Source: Ecdyonurus torrentis (taxonomy: Eukaryota; Arthropoda; Insecta; Ephemeroptera; Heptageniidae). Taken from it: 64,000 bases of DNA. The notes under the pieces are model-generated. The model worked only from the letters and a program-made list of their open reading frames with translations. It ran no database searches and was not told where the DNA came from. The stretch spans positions 11,663,313-11,727,312 of the forward strand of contig OX439136.1 in NCBI GenBank assembly GCA_949318235.1, in the 5' to 3' direction. The first letter of the stretch is position 1. Each line of letters begins with the position of its first letter. Shown here piece by piece: positions 44,043 to 56,655 of the stretch. Both the position numbers and the translations under genes were made by a program.

Positions 44043-44250
44043 CCCCTTCAGTCCCAGTAGGCAATACAGTGGACATCAAATAATTCAATAAAAAATCGAA
44101 AAAAAAAAATTGAACAAATGGAGATAAAAATATGAAAAGTGGACCAGAAATCACCCACACGTTTTAAAAGCTATTGAGCATTCTAGAGCGGGCCCGCAAA
44201 AGTAAGAGAACCTTTTTGACAAAAGAGACATAAAGATTGCGAAAATTTCT
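44043..44250 (+). mobile_element. CCTCKTCAGTCC-terminal MITE, partial copy
   Basis: Begins CCCCTTCAGTCCCAGTA and runs parallel to the reverse complement of 7074-7340 through AGTGGACATCAAATAATTCA, GAGATAAAAATA and CCCGCAAAAGTAAGA. The right end has been lost or has diverged. Confidence 0.6.
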
Positions 44251-44747
44251 TGTTTCACAATTGTAATTTATTATTATTTTATAACTGCTCGTATATTTTA
44301 AATTGCTTTATTAAAAATCAAAGCTTTAATTATAGCTTTGATAATAACTAGTTTTTTTTAATACTTTTTTAATAGCAACATTATACTATAGAGTACTCTA
44401 GAAGGGGGGAGTATATGCGATCCAGCAGAATTTTTAAAGTCCTTTCATTGGTTGTTGAAATCGATAATATTCATATCTGATTGTTGTCAATTTTATTTAA
44501 ATGTTTTTTTTTTTTTTTTTTTTTTTTTTTGAAAATGTCAGTAAATGGGAAAAATTTAGATTTTCTAGAGTACAGTACTCTACATTATACATGGTACAAC
44601 AAGCATTTTTGGTCTTGTCAAACTTAAATTAAAGGAAACAAAATTTAATACAATAATTAGTAATACACATAGAATTTAATAAAACACAACAAATAAGGAA
44701 AATGCATCAACAACAATTAAATAGTCAACAGCACCTATCTTAAAGCC

Positions 44748-45079
44748 ATAGACTACATAAAACCACGCATGTTGTGCTTTTTAATGAATAAACACAAAAT
44801 GGGATCTTCAAAACGGATGACAATTTTAGCAGAATGTTAATGTAGCTCCACGAGAGAGCGTAAAACTACTGTAAAGTTTGCAAATTGCGTGACTATTCAT
44901 GTTTATGACGTCAGAAACATGCAAAAATTAGTATGAAAATGTTGTGCGGGTTGCATTAATCAAAAATTTCTGATGACTGCTACGGAGCTCAGTTGGGTTT
45001 TAAGACAAACTAAAGTTATTTATGCAAGTTCCATCAAGTGTTTTGTGATATAAATGCGTTTGTTTTTCTCTGGTCTATT
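44748..45079 (+). mobile_element. CRE-centred hairpin MITE family, copy C
   Basis: Begins CATAGACTACATAAAACCAC and ends TCTCTGGTCTATTCCTTT. The central TGACGTCA is at 44906-44913 within ATGTTTATGACGTCAGAAAC. Colinear with copies A and B over its full length. Confidence 0.8.
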
Positions 45080-45430
45080 CCTTTCTTCAGTACAATAGAA
45101 ATTCTTTCAAACATCACTATTACTATAAAATAAGCTAATTTGGAGTGGGAGGTATATAATTATGTACATTAAAACATCAATATCGTCAATTATAATATCA
45201 TTATTAAAATAAGATCCAACATGATCTGCTATGTGTTATAAATATAGTAAATATAAATCATCTTTATGTTCCAGTGTACGTACAAATAATTGCAAAAATA
45301 AACAAAATAAAACAAAAATATAATATTTCCTCCAGGCCAAAGTGCGTTGTCGAAGATAATTGAAAGTTTTTGTTAACGATTAAGTGACAATGATACAGTT
45401 TTCAAAGTAAAACAAAATAAAATTTATTTC

Positions 45431-45670
45431 CACACGGAAAGACAAAACTACATAATTTATACTACATTTATGCCATTTGAGCATAATCAACGTATGCTCT
45501 AATCGTTTATTAGATCTAAATTAATTTGTTATAGGGTGTTAAGTTACAAATAGCTATGATATATTTATTCTATATTGTTATTATGAAGTATAGCAAAAAT
45601 TATGTTGTAATTAAGAAACGTTGCTGAAAATAGGCTAGCATAATCATGACGTATTTATTTTTGTCTGTGC
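45431..45670 (+). mobile_element. MITE with CGCACGG..CAAAAATAAATACGT-type inverted termini
   Basis: The left end CACACGGAAAGACAAAACTA resembles the complement of the right end ACGTATTTATTTTTGTCTGTGC. The interior has ATAGCAAAAATTATG and GGCTAGCATAATCATG. About 240 bp, non-coding. A second full copy is at 48997-49180. Confidence 0.6.
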
Positions 45671-45904
45671 AATAATAATATTTGTCATTTTATTTTTCCA
45701 TACTCTACAATAACATAAGTAAGTTTTAAATTTCAACATGAAAATTATGTATATACTTTAACTTGTTAAGAGTAAATAAAAATAAAGCTAATAACACCTA
45801 TGTTAAAATTAAAAATAATTATTTGAGACAGTATTATAAGCAGTGGTGACGATAGTTTCACTATATGTATATACGACGTTCAATGCGGTATGTCTCACTA
45901 TGTA

Positions 45905-46030
45905 TTTGCACAGTAGACCGGCCCCCCTGACGTCACAATGACGTCATAAGCATCGACTTTTCTGGGGGGTGGGGAGAAAAACTAGCACTCCCGAGACCCC
46001 TCCCCCCCAACCCAACCCCTAAAAAAACTC
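45905..46030. promoter_or_regulatory. GC-rich island with two CRE octamers one helical turn apart
   Basis: In an otherwise AT-rich intron, this stretch has GGCCCCCC, then exact TGACGTCA at 45928-45935 and 45939-45946 (11 bases start to start). A G-rich run GGGGGGTGGGGAG and a C-rich run CCCCTCCCCCCCAACCC follow. TGACGTCA is the binding site of CREB/ATF bZIP factors. The arrangement is what a cAMP-responsive enhancer or promoter would show. No TATA box or coding exon is seen directly downstream, so function is a hypothesis. Confidence 0.35.
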
Positions 46031-47381
46031 TAGACTTGCTAGAGAAGACGTTACGAGAAATTATCACAGCGATGAAATACTTTATAATTTTGCGTCAGAT
46101 TCAATTAAATTTATGTGTTGAAAGTTGAAAATTACCTAATATCTTTATTAAATATCTTTCAAAACATAATTTAGCAATTACTCTTTTTATTATATTAGTT
46201 TTTTGTTTTGTTTTTTTTGTTTTTTTTTTTTAATTCAAGTTGTTACTTTTATACTTCTTTGTAATAAAAATAATTACTTTTTTCAACAAATTTATTTTGT
46301 GGATTTCTATGTTTTTATCATTACATACGAGTATAGGTATTAAATAAAGTTATGAGTTATGAGTTATGAGCATAGTAAAGCCAAACTAATATAAAAAATC
46401 AGATTAAAATATAAAAACGGGAGTTAAAAATGGTATTTGAACTTTTACCTATTATTATTATTTTGAAGGTATATCCACATTATATCACTTTACAGTATTT
46501 TATTTATATTTTCTATTTATTAATTTGTTTATTATTATGCAATGAAAATTCAAGATGTTGATAAAAAAAAAATCCTATGCCTACGATAGTTATTTATGCA
46601 ACAAATTCTCAGCTACTTTTAAAAAAGCTACTCATTTTCACAACCACGTAAATTCAAATTATAATCGTTATTAGTTTTTGTTTTCCAGCTAGAGAGTAAG
46701 TCCATAAAACTGAATATACTGCAATTATAAGCTATATACCCACAAAATAAATAAAATGTATCATAAAAATAAAATGTTCTTTTTAACAAATAAACTTGAA
46801 TTATAATTTATAATCTTACTTTATTTAAAAAATAATGTTATTTAAAATTATTTTTTACTTCTGCGATATACAGGAATAATAACTCGTTTAGAAATTGAAA
46901 GTGTAAAGCAAATTCTATCTCAAATTATTTGACCGCATCATAATTTCTTGATATGAATAATAAAGGGTTAAATTTTACTCTTTTATTATTATTACTTCTC
47001 TAAACTTTTGAAAATATACGCAACTATTACAAACGATTTCATCACCCGCATAAATAATGTTAACGTATAAAATGTTAAAAAAAAAACGAAAAAATTAATT
47101 TAATCATTGTTATAGAATTCTAATAATGAATGGATTATCTTATCATGTAATAAATATTTTTTAATTTGTTAGCGCTCCTTTATCTTTTGATTTGACATTG
47201 CGATAAAATGTATATTTTTAACTATTTCATATACTGAAATCTGAAGAAAAAGGAAACAATAATTTATAGTAAATATTAATAAAAATGTCTATCAAATTAT
47301 GTACCAAAAGAAAAAATAATTACATTCCACTACCTTTTACATTTTTTTTTAATTCAACCATCTTTGTTGTTTCCTGCACTT

Positions 47382-47414
<33 letters not shown>

Positions 47415-47631
47415 ATACCATATTATTTTACATAAATAACTAAATTTCCGGTACCACTATATCAAATTAAGTGTAACATCTTTCAAGACAATAATTAATT
47501 ATAATTTATTATAATATTAATTAACCTCATTTAAATTATAATATAAGGGTTGTGTAAAGAGGGTTGAATGTCTCTTGAAAGCTAAAGCTATGACGTCATT
47601 CTTTATAAGATATTGGTCCGTTAAGAGGAAC

Positions 47632-47675
<44 letters not shown>

Positions 47676-48996
47676 GAGAGAATCTTGAATTTATCTAGCG
47701 GTACAGCGCAGAATCCAAAGCAGCGTAAGACACTTGATATACTAAAAAAGATGAAAAAACGAAAAGCTAGAATGCTGATTCCACTAATGTAAAAATGCGA
47801 CAGTGCACGCCTGTTCATTTTACAAGACGCTAAAAAACAAAAAAAGTAAAACTTTTTTTTTTTTTAAATAAAGTGAACATTGGACAAATATTATGAACTA
47901 AAATTTTGTTGTAATAATTGTCATATGTGTATAAATTTGTATTGGTGCCATGAAGTATACTATAGTGAATAATTCAAATTATAAAATATCCACTATTGAC
48001 ATTATTTGTGAAAAAAGAAACATTAGAAATATGTCATTCTTTTTTAGATATCTTAAAAAAAGAAAGGTAAGTACAGTATAATGAAAGTATGCATATATGA
48101 GCAACAAATTATAATAATAATAATTGTTATAAAATCTTCACAATTTTATTAGTCTCAAAACTCGCAAAAACATTACTTTTAATTTTTTTCCGACTTATCT
48201 ATATAATATGAATAGTAAATTAATGTTACAATCAATTTTTCATTTTATATTTTATAAAATGTATATTGTACAAACTCGTTAATTGAACAAAGCAAAATGA
48301 ATTTTTTATTTTTTTTATTTTATGAAATTAAATTTAAAAATTTGCATGTTAGAAATATTAATTAAATATATGAATACTCCTACATCTTCACTTGAATATA
48401 CTGTAGTAATGCTTTTACTATATAATTGTTAAAATTTAGATTTATAAATGTATAACTATTGATTTTTCATTGAAAATCTCAAAAAGTATCTTACGTACTG
48501 CAATGGATTTTTTTTTTAATATTATACGCTGTATTCCACAGTTGAGCAGTACAATATGCGTATGTGGTACACTAGCCAATAAAAAAATATATCACTTTTC
48601 AATTATACCGCATTGCCGTTGTTTATATAAGAAAATATAATGCTTATAATATTTCTTTTACCATATTATAAATTATACGTATTGAGCTCATATTATGTAA
48701 GAGAAAACGTTTAAAAAGTCTGCATGGCTACATTTTAACGAGAATCAACATGTCATATAAATGTAGACTTTGGTCGATTTACTGATATAAATGTGAAACA
48801 TATTTAAATACGTCGTACATTTCAATCGGAAACACCCATTTGGTCATATGTATGAATTATTATGTTATTTCAAGCATACGTCTCTTCGCTTCAATTTAAG
48901 TACTTCAGGAACTAATTAGAAATTCTAATTATCTTTCTTTAAAAAAAAAAACATGAATATTTAGTTGCAAATTGGAGCTTCCCTGTGAAATGTAAG
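46031..48996. other. AT-rich intron with a (GA)n run and one CRE octamer
   Basis: CRE octamer at 47591-47598 and GA array at 47639-47672. Otherwise no exon or element was recognised. Confidence 0.4.
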
Positions 48997-49180
48997 GCGC
49001 ACGGAAATAAGAAATTACGCGATTTATGCTGTATTAACATTATATTGTAGCATAAATGTTGCTAAATTGGAACAGCTTTAATAATTATGCTATACAAAGA
49101 ATTATTTAGAATTTTCTTATATCAAATAAATATTGTTGAAAACGGTAGTATAATATTACATATTTATTTTTGCCCGTGCG
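48997..49180 (+). mobile_element. MITE with CGCACGG termini, compact copy
   Basis: The left end GCGCACGGAAATAAGAAATTAC pairs with the right end TATTTATTTTTGCCCGTGCG. The interior has TAGCATAAATGTTGC and related blocks. About 184 bp, non-coding. Confidence 0.6.
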
Positions 49181-49350
49181 GCGTGGGAAAATCATAAGGA
49201 CCCGTAATATACTATCCATTGCAGGACATTTTTAAAATTTATATAGTACGAATTTAAAAAATTGCTTATTTTACCTTCTTCTTCTTCTTCTGCTTCTTCT
49301 TCTTTTTTTTTTTTTTTTTTTTTTTTTGCAAACAAGTAAAAGTATACAAT

Positions 49351-49607
49351 TATAGGGTGTATACCTTCACACAGTCGACACCATAATGAGCACTAAATAA
49401 CATGGGCTGGTATGGGAGATTGACACATTTTGTCACTTAAAACTACTTATTAGCAATATTTTTTTAAAGCATTAATGTAGTTAATAGGTTGCGTTATAGG
49501 TTTTCAAATTATGTGAAAAAATAACTAATTTTCGAAAAAAAAAAAAAAAAACTTCAATATGGCGTCAAAGCGCATTCAGTATGACGTCATGCGCATATAC
49601 GCTATTG
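49351..49607 (+). mobile_element. TATAGGGTGTATAC hairpin MITE family copy
   Basis: Begins TATAGGGTGTATACC and ends ATGCGCATATAC. Shared blocks are CAGTCGACACCATAATG, ACATGGGCTGG, GACACATTTTGTCAC and TATGGCGTCAAAGCGC. It retains an exact CRE octamer near its right end (49582-49589) where other copies have degraded forms. Confidence 0.6.
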
Positions 49608-49714
49608 TAAACTTTTCTTTATAAAAAACACTTTATATTCTATATCTATAATTTTGAGTAGCAATAACCATATTTAACAATTGAATTCTTATGAATTAAC
49701 ATACAATGTGTTAC

Positions 49715-49800
<86 letters not shown>
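49715..49800. repeat. (AT)n microsatellite
   Basis: About 86 bp AT array with one C interruption. Confidence 0.97.
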
Positions 49801-49804
<4 letters not shown>

Positions 49805-52430
49805 GTATTTATATAACATATAATCAGTTGCTATCACGCTATCACCCATTATCAAAATGACATTGAATGTAAAAGTTTACGAGGCAATATTAATCATGAA
49901 ATGAACACAATCAAAAGTATATTAATGCGAATAATATTGAGAAGGACGTTTAAACTAATTTTAATTTCGTTTTAAATGAAGAGACACAATAGGTTGACAC
50001 GTCAAATAATGTTTGGTTTATTTTTGCGTCTTGTCCTTGGCAAGGCCATAGCACGAGGTAACGTATGTATACAAACACAAACAGTTCCACTTTGATTGCA
50101 CTGTTTGTCATCAGAATTAGAAGTTCTTCTTTTAGAACTATAACTGTTCAAATATGACGTACACTTTTTTCCCAAAAATTTATTATTATTTTTTTCTCTT
50201 CTAATTTCTAACGCCATGAAATTAATATTTATAATAAAATATAAAACGCAGCAAAAGTTTGTGAGAAATGTTTTATTATAATTTTTAAATTGCATTATCA
50301 TTGACATTGACTTATTTTATGAATTTTTCTTTTAATTATAATCTATTTCATAGGCAGGAGTTCTTTATTAATTTTCAATCTCAATCTTAATACTCCCCCC
50401 CCCCCCCTTTTTTATTTTTTATTATTATTGCATATTTTGAATAAAAAAAGGTTAATTTTTCGTTTCAAATGTTTGATTATTTTCAAATATTATAAAAATA
50501 TTTCTATTATTTTTAATGTAATTTGAAATATTTATATTTAGCTCAATTTATTAGCTTTTTATAGAATTGCCATGTTTTAAATATAGGCAGACAATTTTCA
50601 TCGTCTAGTTGCAATTTTTTTTTAAAAGTTAAAATTCTTCAAGTTGTACAAAATATCTAAAATCCCGTCTAAATCAATGTTAAATTAAGGTCTTTTGGAA
50701 TATTTATAAGTATACTAATTAAAAAAAAAAAAAAAAGGAAATTGTATTTAAATTAATAATAAAATAAATAATGTATTATTTTAATAAAATTTTAGTATGT
50801 TTTAAAATATATATGTATAAATAAAACACAAAATATGATAGTTTATTTTTAATAAAATTATTATTTTAATATTATTTATTATTTATAATTTTAGAAATGT
50901 TAAGCTTATAAATAACCATCATGCCGTAGTTTTGAATGATTCTGAAAGTCATTAGTGCTAACTGCAGTCGAAGAAATGAATGTTTTACATAATGTCATCT
51001 AAACGAAAGTCACAGCACAGTCGTAATGACTTGGCCAAAATGGAAAATATTAAACATCATAATAAGATCTCTTTGAACATTAAAAAATCTGAACTTAATT
51101 TTCACTCTCACTGGAAATGACTCATCGTATTCAGATTACCAAGTCCAACAACACAGTACAGTATTCTTAGTTTGCAGAAAGTTGTTTGCTTTTTAAAATG
51201 AAATCACGAATATATATTAATACTGTTGGTGATGTACTGATGAATAATCAATCAAAGGTGCGTAAAAAAAAAAAAAAAAAAAAAAAAAAATTGGAAGACC
51301 CCTAATTTTGTAACCTTTAGCAATGCGGGACTGACCTTTAAGTATTTTTTGAGAAAGCTATTGTGTAGTTTTTTATATTGCATACAGTTAATACATTTTA
51401 ATTGCACATATAGATACACTTTTATATTGTTTTTAGCTATAATAAAAAACAAATGTCCAATATTTACACCAATAACAGGCATTCAAAATTTAACCCTCTT
51501 ATTTTTTTATGTCATTTTTTTAAAGTAATGGAAACAGAATAAAAATTTTAAGATTAATTATCAAATGATAGAAAGAAAAATTGTTGAAAATAATAGAATG
51601 TATTTTCAGCATAAAACTTACAAAATTTGTCATTCATATATAATTTTGTGTGATAATTTAAATTTGTTATAATTTTTGAAACAAAAATATATATCATTTA
51701 GTATCACTGTGCAAAAAAAAAAAAAAAAAAAAAAAAAAGAAAAAAGAAAAAAAAAGTGAAATTAACTTGAATAGTCTAAGTATGGTTTCTATACTTAATA
51801 CATTAAATTTTGAGTTCCTAAAATATCACGTTATAATGTTATAAAAAAAGTTGCTTTTTTCAATAAGAATAACTGATATTAATATTTATATAAAATATAT
51901 AATAATGTTCTATAATTAAGCATCATATAATCTAAAATGAAAAACATTATATTTTATAACACGTTGGTTCTGAGAAACTGATGCAAAATAAATAAGGAAA
52001 ATCATAAGTGTATTTTCAATTGACGTCTCTCACTTCTGTGTAAATCCAGGGAGAGTTGAGTTGCTAATCTAAACAATAGAGTCGTGATCAAATAATAATA
52101 TAATATACTTCAATGAAACATCCGTGGAAAATGCCATTGTAAAACATCTGGCAAAAAAAAAAAAAAAAAAAAAAAAAAGATAAGAAAAGAAAAGAAAGAA
52201 AGAAAGAAAGAAAGACAAAGAAATAGTAAACGATTTTGTGTAATTAAATAGGGTTAAGTTAAGATAGTGAAAAAGTGGACATTTCTGCTCTTACAGTTAA
52301 AGAGTATCAAATTAGGCTAGGATAAGCACTGGAAAAATAATCATAATTGTAATTACTATGGTTGTAACGTAACATTTAATAATTCAGTAAAATATTTGTG
52401 ACGATCACTAATAATTATAATACCGGCGAT

Positions 52431-52506
52431 TTTTTTTTTTTTTTTTTTTTTTTTTGTCTTGCTGGTATCGAAAGTGTGTCTATAGCAACCCTCATTTAAA
52501 ATGTTC

Positions 52507-52544
<38 letters not shown>
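52431..52544. repeat. Facing poly-T and poly-A tracts
   Basis: About 25 T (52431-52455) and about 37 A (52508-52544) separated by roughly 52 bases, able to pair into a hairpin. Could be a short retroposed insert or independent slippage. Confidence 0.6.
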
Positions 52545-52545
<1 letters not shown>

Positions 52546-52598
52546 GTAAAAATGGATGGTCTGCAATACTAAGGATAGCAAATAAGTGGAAGCGTGCC

Positions 52599-52990
52599 TT
52601 AGTGATTGTCTAACGTATTATGCCAGTATTATCCATTAGAATATAAATTTGAATTAATTTACTTAAAACAATCGACGAGACGATAATATATGAGTGATGT
52701 GATAATCTAACAGGTACACATTTAAAAAATAAAAATATAAACTTAAAAATATCTTATTATTTGAAATGCGTATAGGAAGCATTAAATTGTATTAGTGATT
52801 GGCTAACGTATAATGCCAGTATTATCCATTAGAATGCAAAATTTGCATTAATTTACTTAAAACAATCAACGAGACGATAATATATGAGTGATGTGATAAT
52901 CTAACAGAGGTACACATTTAAAAAATAAAAATACAGACTGAAAAATATCTTATTATTTGAAATGCATACATAGGAAGCATTAAATTGTAT
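52599..52990 (+). repeat. Tandem duplication of a unit of about 195 bp
   Basis: Unit 1 (52599-52791) and unit 2 (52792-52990) are nearly identical: both start TTAGTGATTG, contain AATGCCAGTATTATCCATTA or its ATGCC.. equivalent, ACGAGACGATAATATATGAG and TGATGTGATAATCTAACAG, and end GGAAGCATTAAATTGTA. They differ by a few substitutions and small indels. Not coding; no other copy was seen. Confidence 0.9.
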
Positions 52991-52999
52991 CCACGAAAA

Positions 53000-55294
53000 A
53001 CAGTTACAGCAGTCCAAAAATATAATATTATGTGAAGTTGTATTGACCGAACTATAGTACGTAGGTCGAATTTCTGCTGCGTAGTTTTGCGAATTGGTAA
53101 CGTAAATTTTCAGTTGCTGAGAGATTAATATTGGAGCAAATGATGGATTGCTTTGCTAGCTTTTTTACAAGTATGTTTAAGTCATCTCATTGCCATTACA
53201 TTTTATACTTTATTTCATTATATTATTTTTAGAATTCTTTTAAAAGCAATCAAGTTAAAAAAATTGTTATTATTTTTGTAAGAAATTTGTAAGTACTTAT
53301 TTTTCTATTTTATTGCTTTAAATAAATTTTTAAATAATTTTGTTTTAATTAGAAAATATATATATATTTGTAACTTCTTTTTTTTTTATTATTATTATTT
53401 TTTAATATTTTTTCAATTATTTAAACTATTTCGATGAAATAGTCGCTATAATACATTTTATTAAAATTCATAATAATAATAATACAAGTTTCATGAATAA
53501 AGATTTAAATATGTCCCCACTCACTGAGTAAATTTAAATGCAAAAAGATTAACTTACTCAATTCCTATATCAATCTCAGTGTGTTGAAAAAAGTAACTAT
53601 AGTTATTAAAGTTATTATTAATTGCAAGCGTTACAATTTTAAAAACATTTCTTATGACTTAAGTTTGTAATTTTTCAAAAATAACTGGATAATATTTTAA
53701 GATTCAATATTACTAATGAAACCATCATTTGCGTGTGTTTGTCTGTGTCATATATAATTAAATATATTTACATTCGTACAGAAAAAGAAAGAAAGAAAGA
53801 AAAAAAAAAAAACATTGGTTTGAAAATTATATTATTTTGAGTTAAGATGATAATGGTAATAATTGAAAAAAAAAAATAAAGTAAAGAATGAAAAACATTA
53901 CGGGATCTGAGTTTTGTCACTACAATGCGTCCAGTAATATAACTTTCCAAACTTGCATATTTTTGTTATGGCTCGTACTTTAACGCAATTATATAAAACC
54001 AATTGTAACCTTTTTACTTTAAAAGAAGGAAAAAAATTATTTTTGTAATGCAGTTGGGTTTTTATAAATGGTGAAAATGAAGAGTTGAAGTTAAAAAGCA
54101 GAAGAGTGAGAGGGAGAGAGACTATACTCTCAACCCCTTTGGATCAATAAGTTTTTTGTCTCGACAACTCATACTTCATCTTCTCTTCAATTTTTTTTAC
54201 CTCTCAGCTGATGTGAACTAAGATTTTGTTGAGCTGGCAGAGACTCTTGAAAAATTATAGCTGACGTGACATAAAAATTATGACGCGCTCTCTTCATTCT
54301 GCTTTTTTACCTTATCTTTAAAAAACACGTATATAATATGTATTTTTCTTTTAAGTATTTTCAAACAAGTATTTTGGATACTTCAATATGAGATATGGCT
54401 ATTTTTAACTTATATCTTAATCACTATTCTGATATCTAAAAATAAGGATAGTGTAGTGTTAATAATAATAAAAAATTAGCAACAGGAGAATAATAGCGGG
54501 GGGGGGGGGGGGGGAGTCGAATTACAAAAAAATTATAAAAATGTGTCAATTAAAAATAAAAGCCAGCTCCTTTTCATCGCCTTTTTTATGCTCATTTTGG
54601 GCATATAATATATATATTATATTATATAATCTTGTTAGAATTTAAGTCATGAAAAATAACGTTTCAACAGCGTTCAATAATAATGACAGAGTGCTACCAA
54701 ACCATTTTGTGGTCCAAGTCTCAGTTCTACAAGCTTTCTGATGAAAAAACAAAAGGAAGCATGCTTTTTTTTATATGTTATCGTTATTATTCGTATATTT
54801 TAAACGCTGATATTTTTACGTAGCATCACATAAACTTTTTTTTTTTTTTAATTATGAAATTTTTTTAATATAAAATGTTTAACTTGAACATTTAATTGAC
54901 CAACGTGGTAGTCTGAATTTCAATATACAAATTAAACGTTACTTATATATCACAGAGTGTGTAAAAAAAATGCAACTATAAGTTACAATAAATACTTAAT
55001 TTGATTTATTAATTTAAAAAATTACAGCTAGTTCTTAAATTTTACTCTTCATGGCGCCACTATATAGCAATTAAACGAAACGGGGGGGAAAAAAGCTGCA
55101 TGAAATTTAGTTTGACACATATAAATTACGATATTTAGGTCTTTTTATTTTATTTCATCCCTGAGTAATTTTGACCTATATGAAAAATGGAAACATAATA
55201 AAACATACGTGTTGACAACGTGACACAAATATATGTCAACCTTTATGTTTCAATATTTTAAAACAAACAATACACAGTATATTTATATTTGTGT

Positions 55295-55330
<36 letters not shown>

Positions 55331-56400
55331 ATATGATGTTATTATTGGCCAGTGATGGTAACTTAAAATAAATAATTTTTAAGTGACACTTTTTCTTTAT
55401 AAAGAGATTATACATTTATTCTGTAATGTAGTTTGTTAAAGCTATGTAATTTTTGTCAATATATTTTGTATTAGATAAATATAAAAATACATATATAAAA
55501 TTATAATTAAATTGTTATAAAATGTATTATTATATTAATTTGCAATACTTTTGTAACGTTAATAAATAATTGCATATTAATATTTTAATTTATTTTTGAA
55601 ACTTATTAGTTAAAATAGTTATAAATTAATTTAACTTCTAATTACGTTAGACTTTAATTTTACGAATTAGTAACTCAATGATACTGTAATATTATAAAAT
55701 TGAGTAAGATTCGTTCATGAAAGTGTGGTGTGTGCATGTTTCGGATTAGCAGTAGCACTACATTAGTTAAAAAATTAAATAATAATTAAAAGTTGTTTAT
55801 ATGGACCAGTATTATAAATGGACAATTTGCATCAGTTCCCTTGAACTTCCATAGAATCGTTCATAAAATTAGCTGACAAGATTATATTATATAAATAAAG
55901 AAAAATCACACTTAATGATATATAAAATAATGACCCTCAACATATTCTATCTATATAATTAACGTAATAATATTTGACCCAGACATAAAACAGCACTATG
56001 ATGTTGTAATATTTTATACTATTATAAATACACACACTCTGGTATATTGTGTTATCAAACCCAAAGTAATATGCTTACGATGTATAGGTCACGTATTTCA
56101 CTATATACTGATGAAAGAATTGTAAATTAGTGTCGATCATTAGCTTCCAGTGACGTCACTAGTTAAAATTATATGATGTCATGAATTATTGATTGAATGT
56201 ATCATCATAACAATAGAATAGCATTGTTATACAATAATTAGGTTTTATAATATATGTATGTATATCAGCGGTGGTCGTTTTCTATAGGGAAATGATTTGT
56301 GATTTAAATTTTCTTTATAATATATGTATACGTAGAAATAGTAAAGTTTGACGTTGATAGCTGATGTCAGAGAATTCGATTTAACTTTACGTTCTACTCT
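53000..56400. other. AT-rich intron with one G run and CT repeats
   Basis: Poly-G at about 54498-54514, (CT)n at 55299-55325 and one CRE octamer at 56151-56158. No exon, RNA gene or element was recognised. Confidence 0.4.
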
Positions 56401-56414
56401 GGCAAAGCATTTTG

Positions 56415-56502
56415 TAATGTTAGAGGACCACGCAAGTGGGCTTGTATACCTTTTGTGGCCTCTTGATAGTAAAAATCACATTATTATTATTATATATAAG
56501 TT
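56415..56502 (+). mobile_element. Possible LINE 3' tail fragment with (ATT)n end
   Basis: AGAGGACCACGCAAGTGGGC...TTGTGGCCTCTTGATAGT is followed by AAAAATCAC and ATTATTATTATTAT. Short 3' UTR fragments ending in ATT repeats are typical of CR1-like non-LTR elements. The block is noticeably more GC-rich than its surroundings. No coding remnant. Confidence 0.3.
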
Positions 56503-56586
56503 GTAAAATTTGTTGAGTGACACAATGTTTTAGGAAAAGGAAAGATGCGGAAATAAATTTATATTAAAAAAAATTAATGTATTAAT

Positions 56587-56588
<2 letters not shown>

Positions 56589-56652
<64 letters not shown>
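56589..56652. repeat. (GA)n microsatellite
   Basis: About 64 bp GA array. Confidence 0.97.
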
Positions 56653-56655
<3 letters not shown>

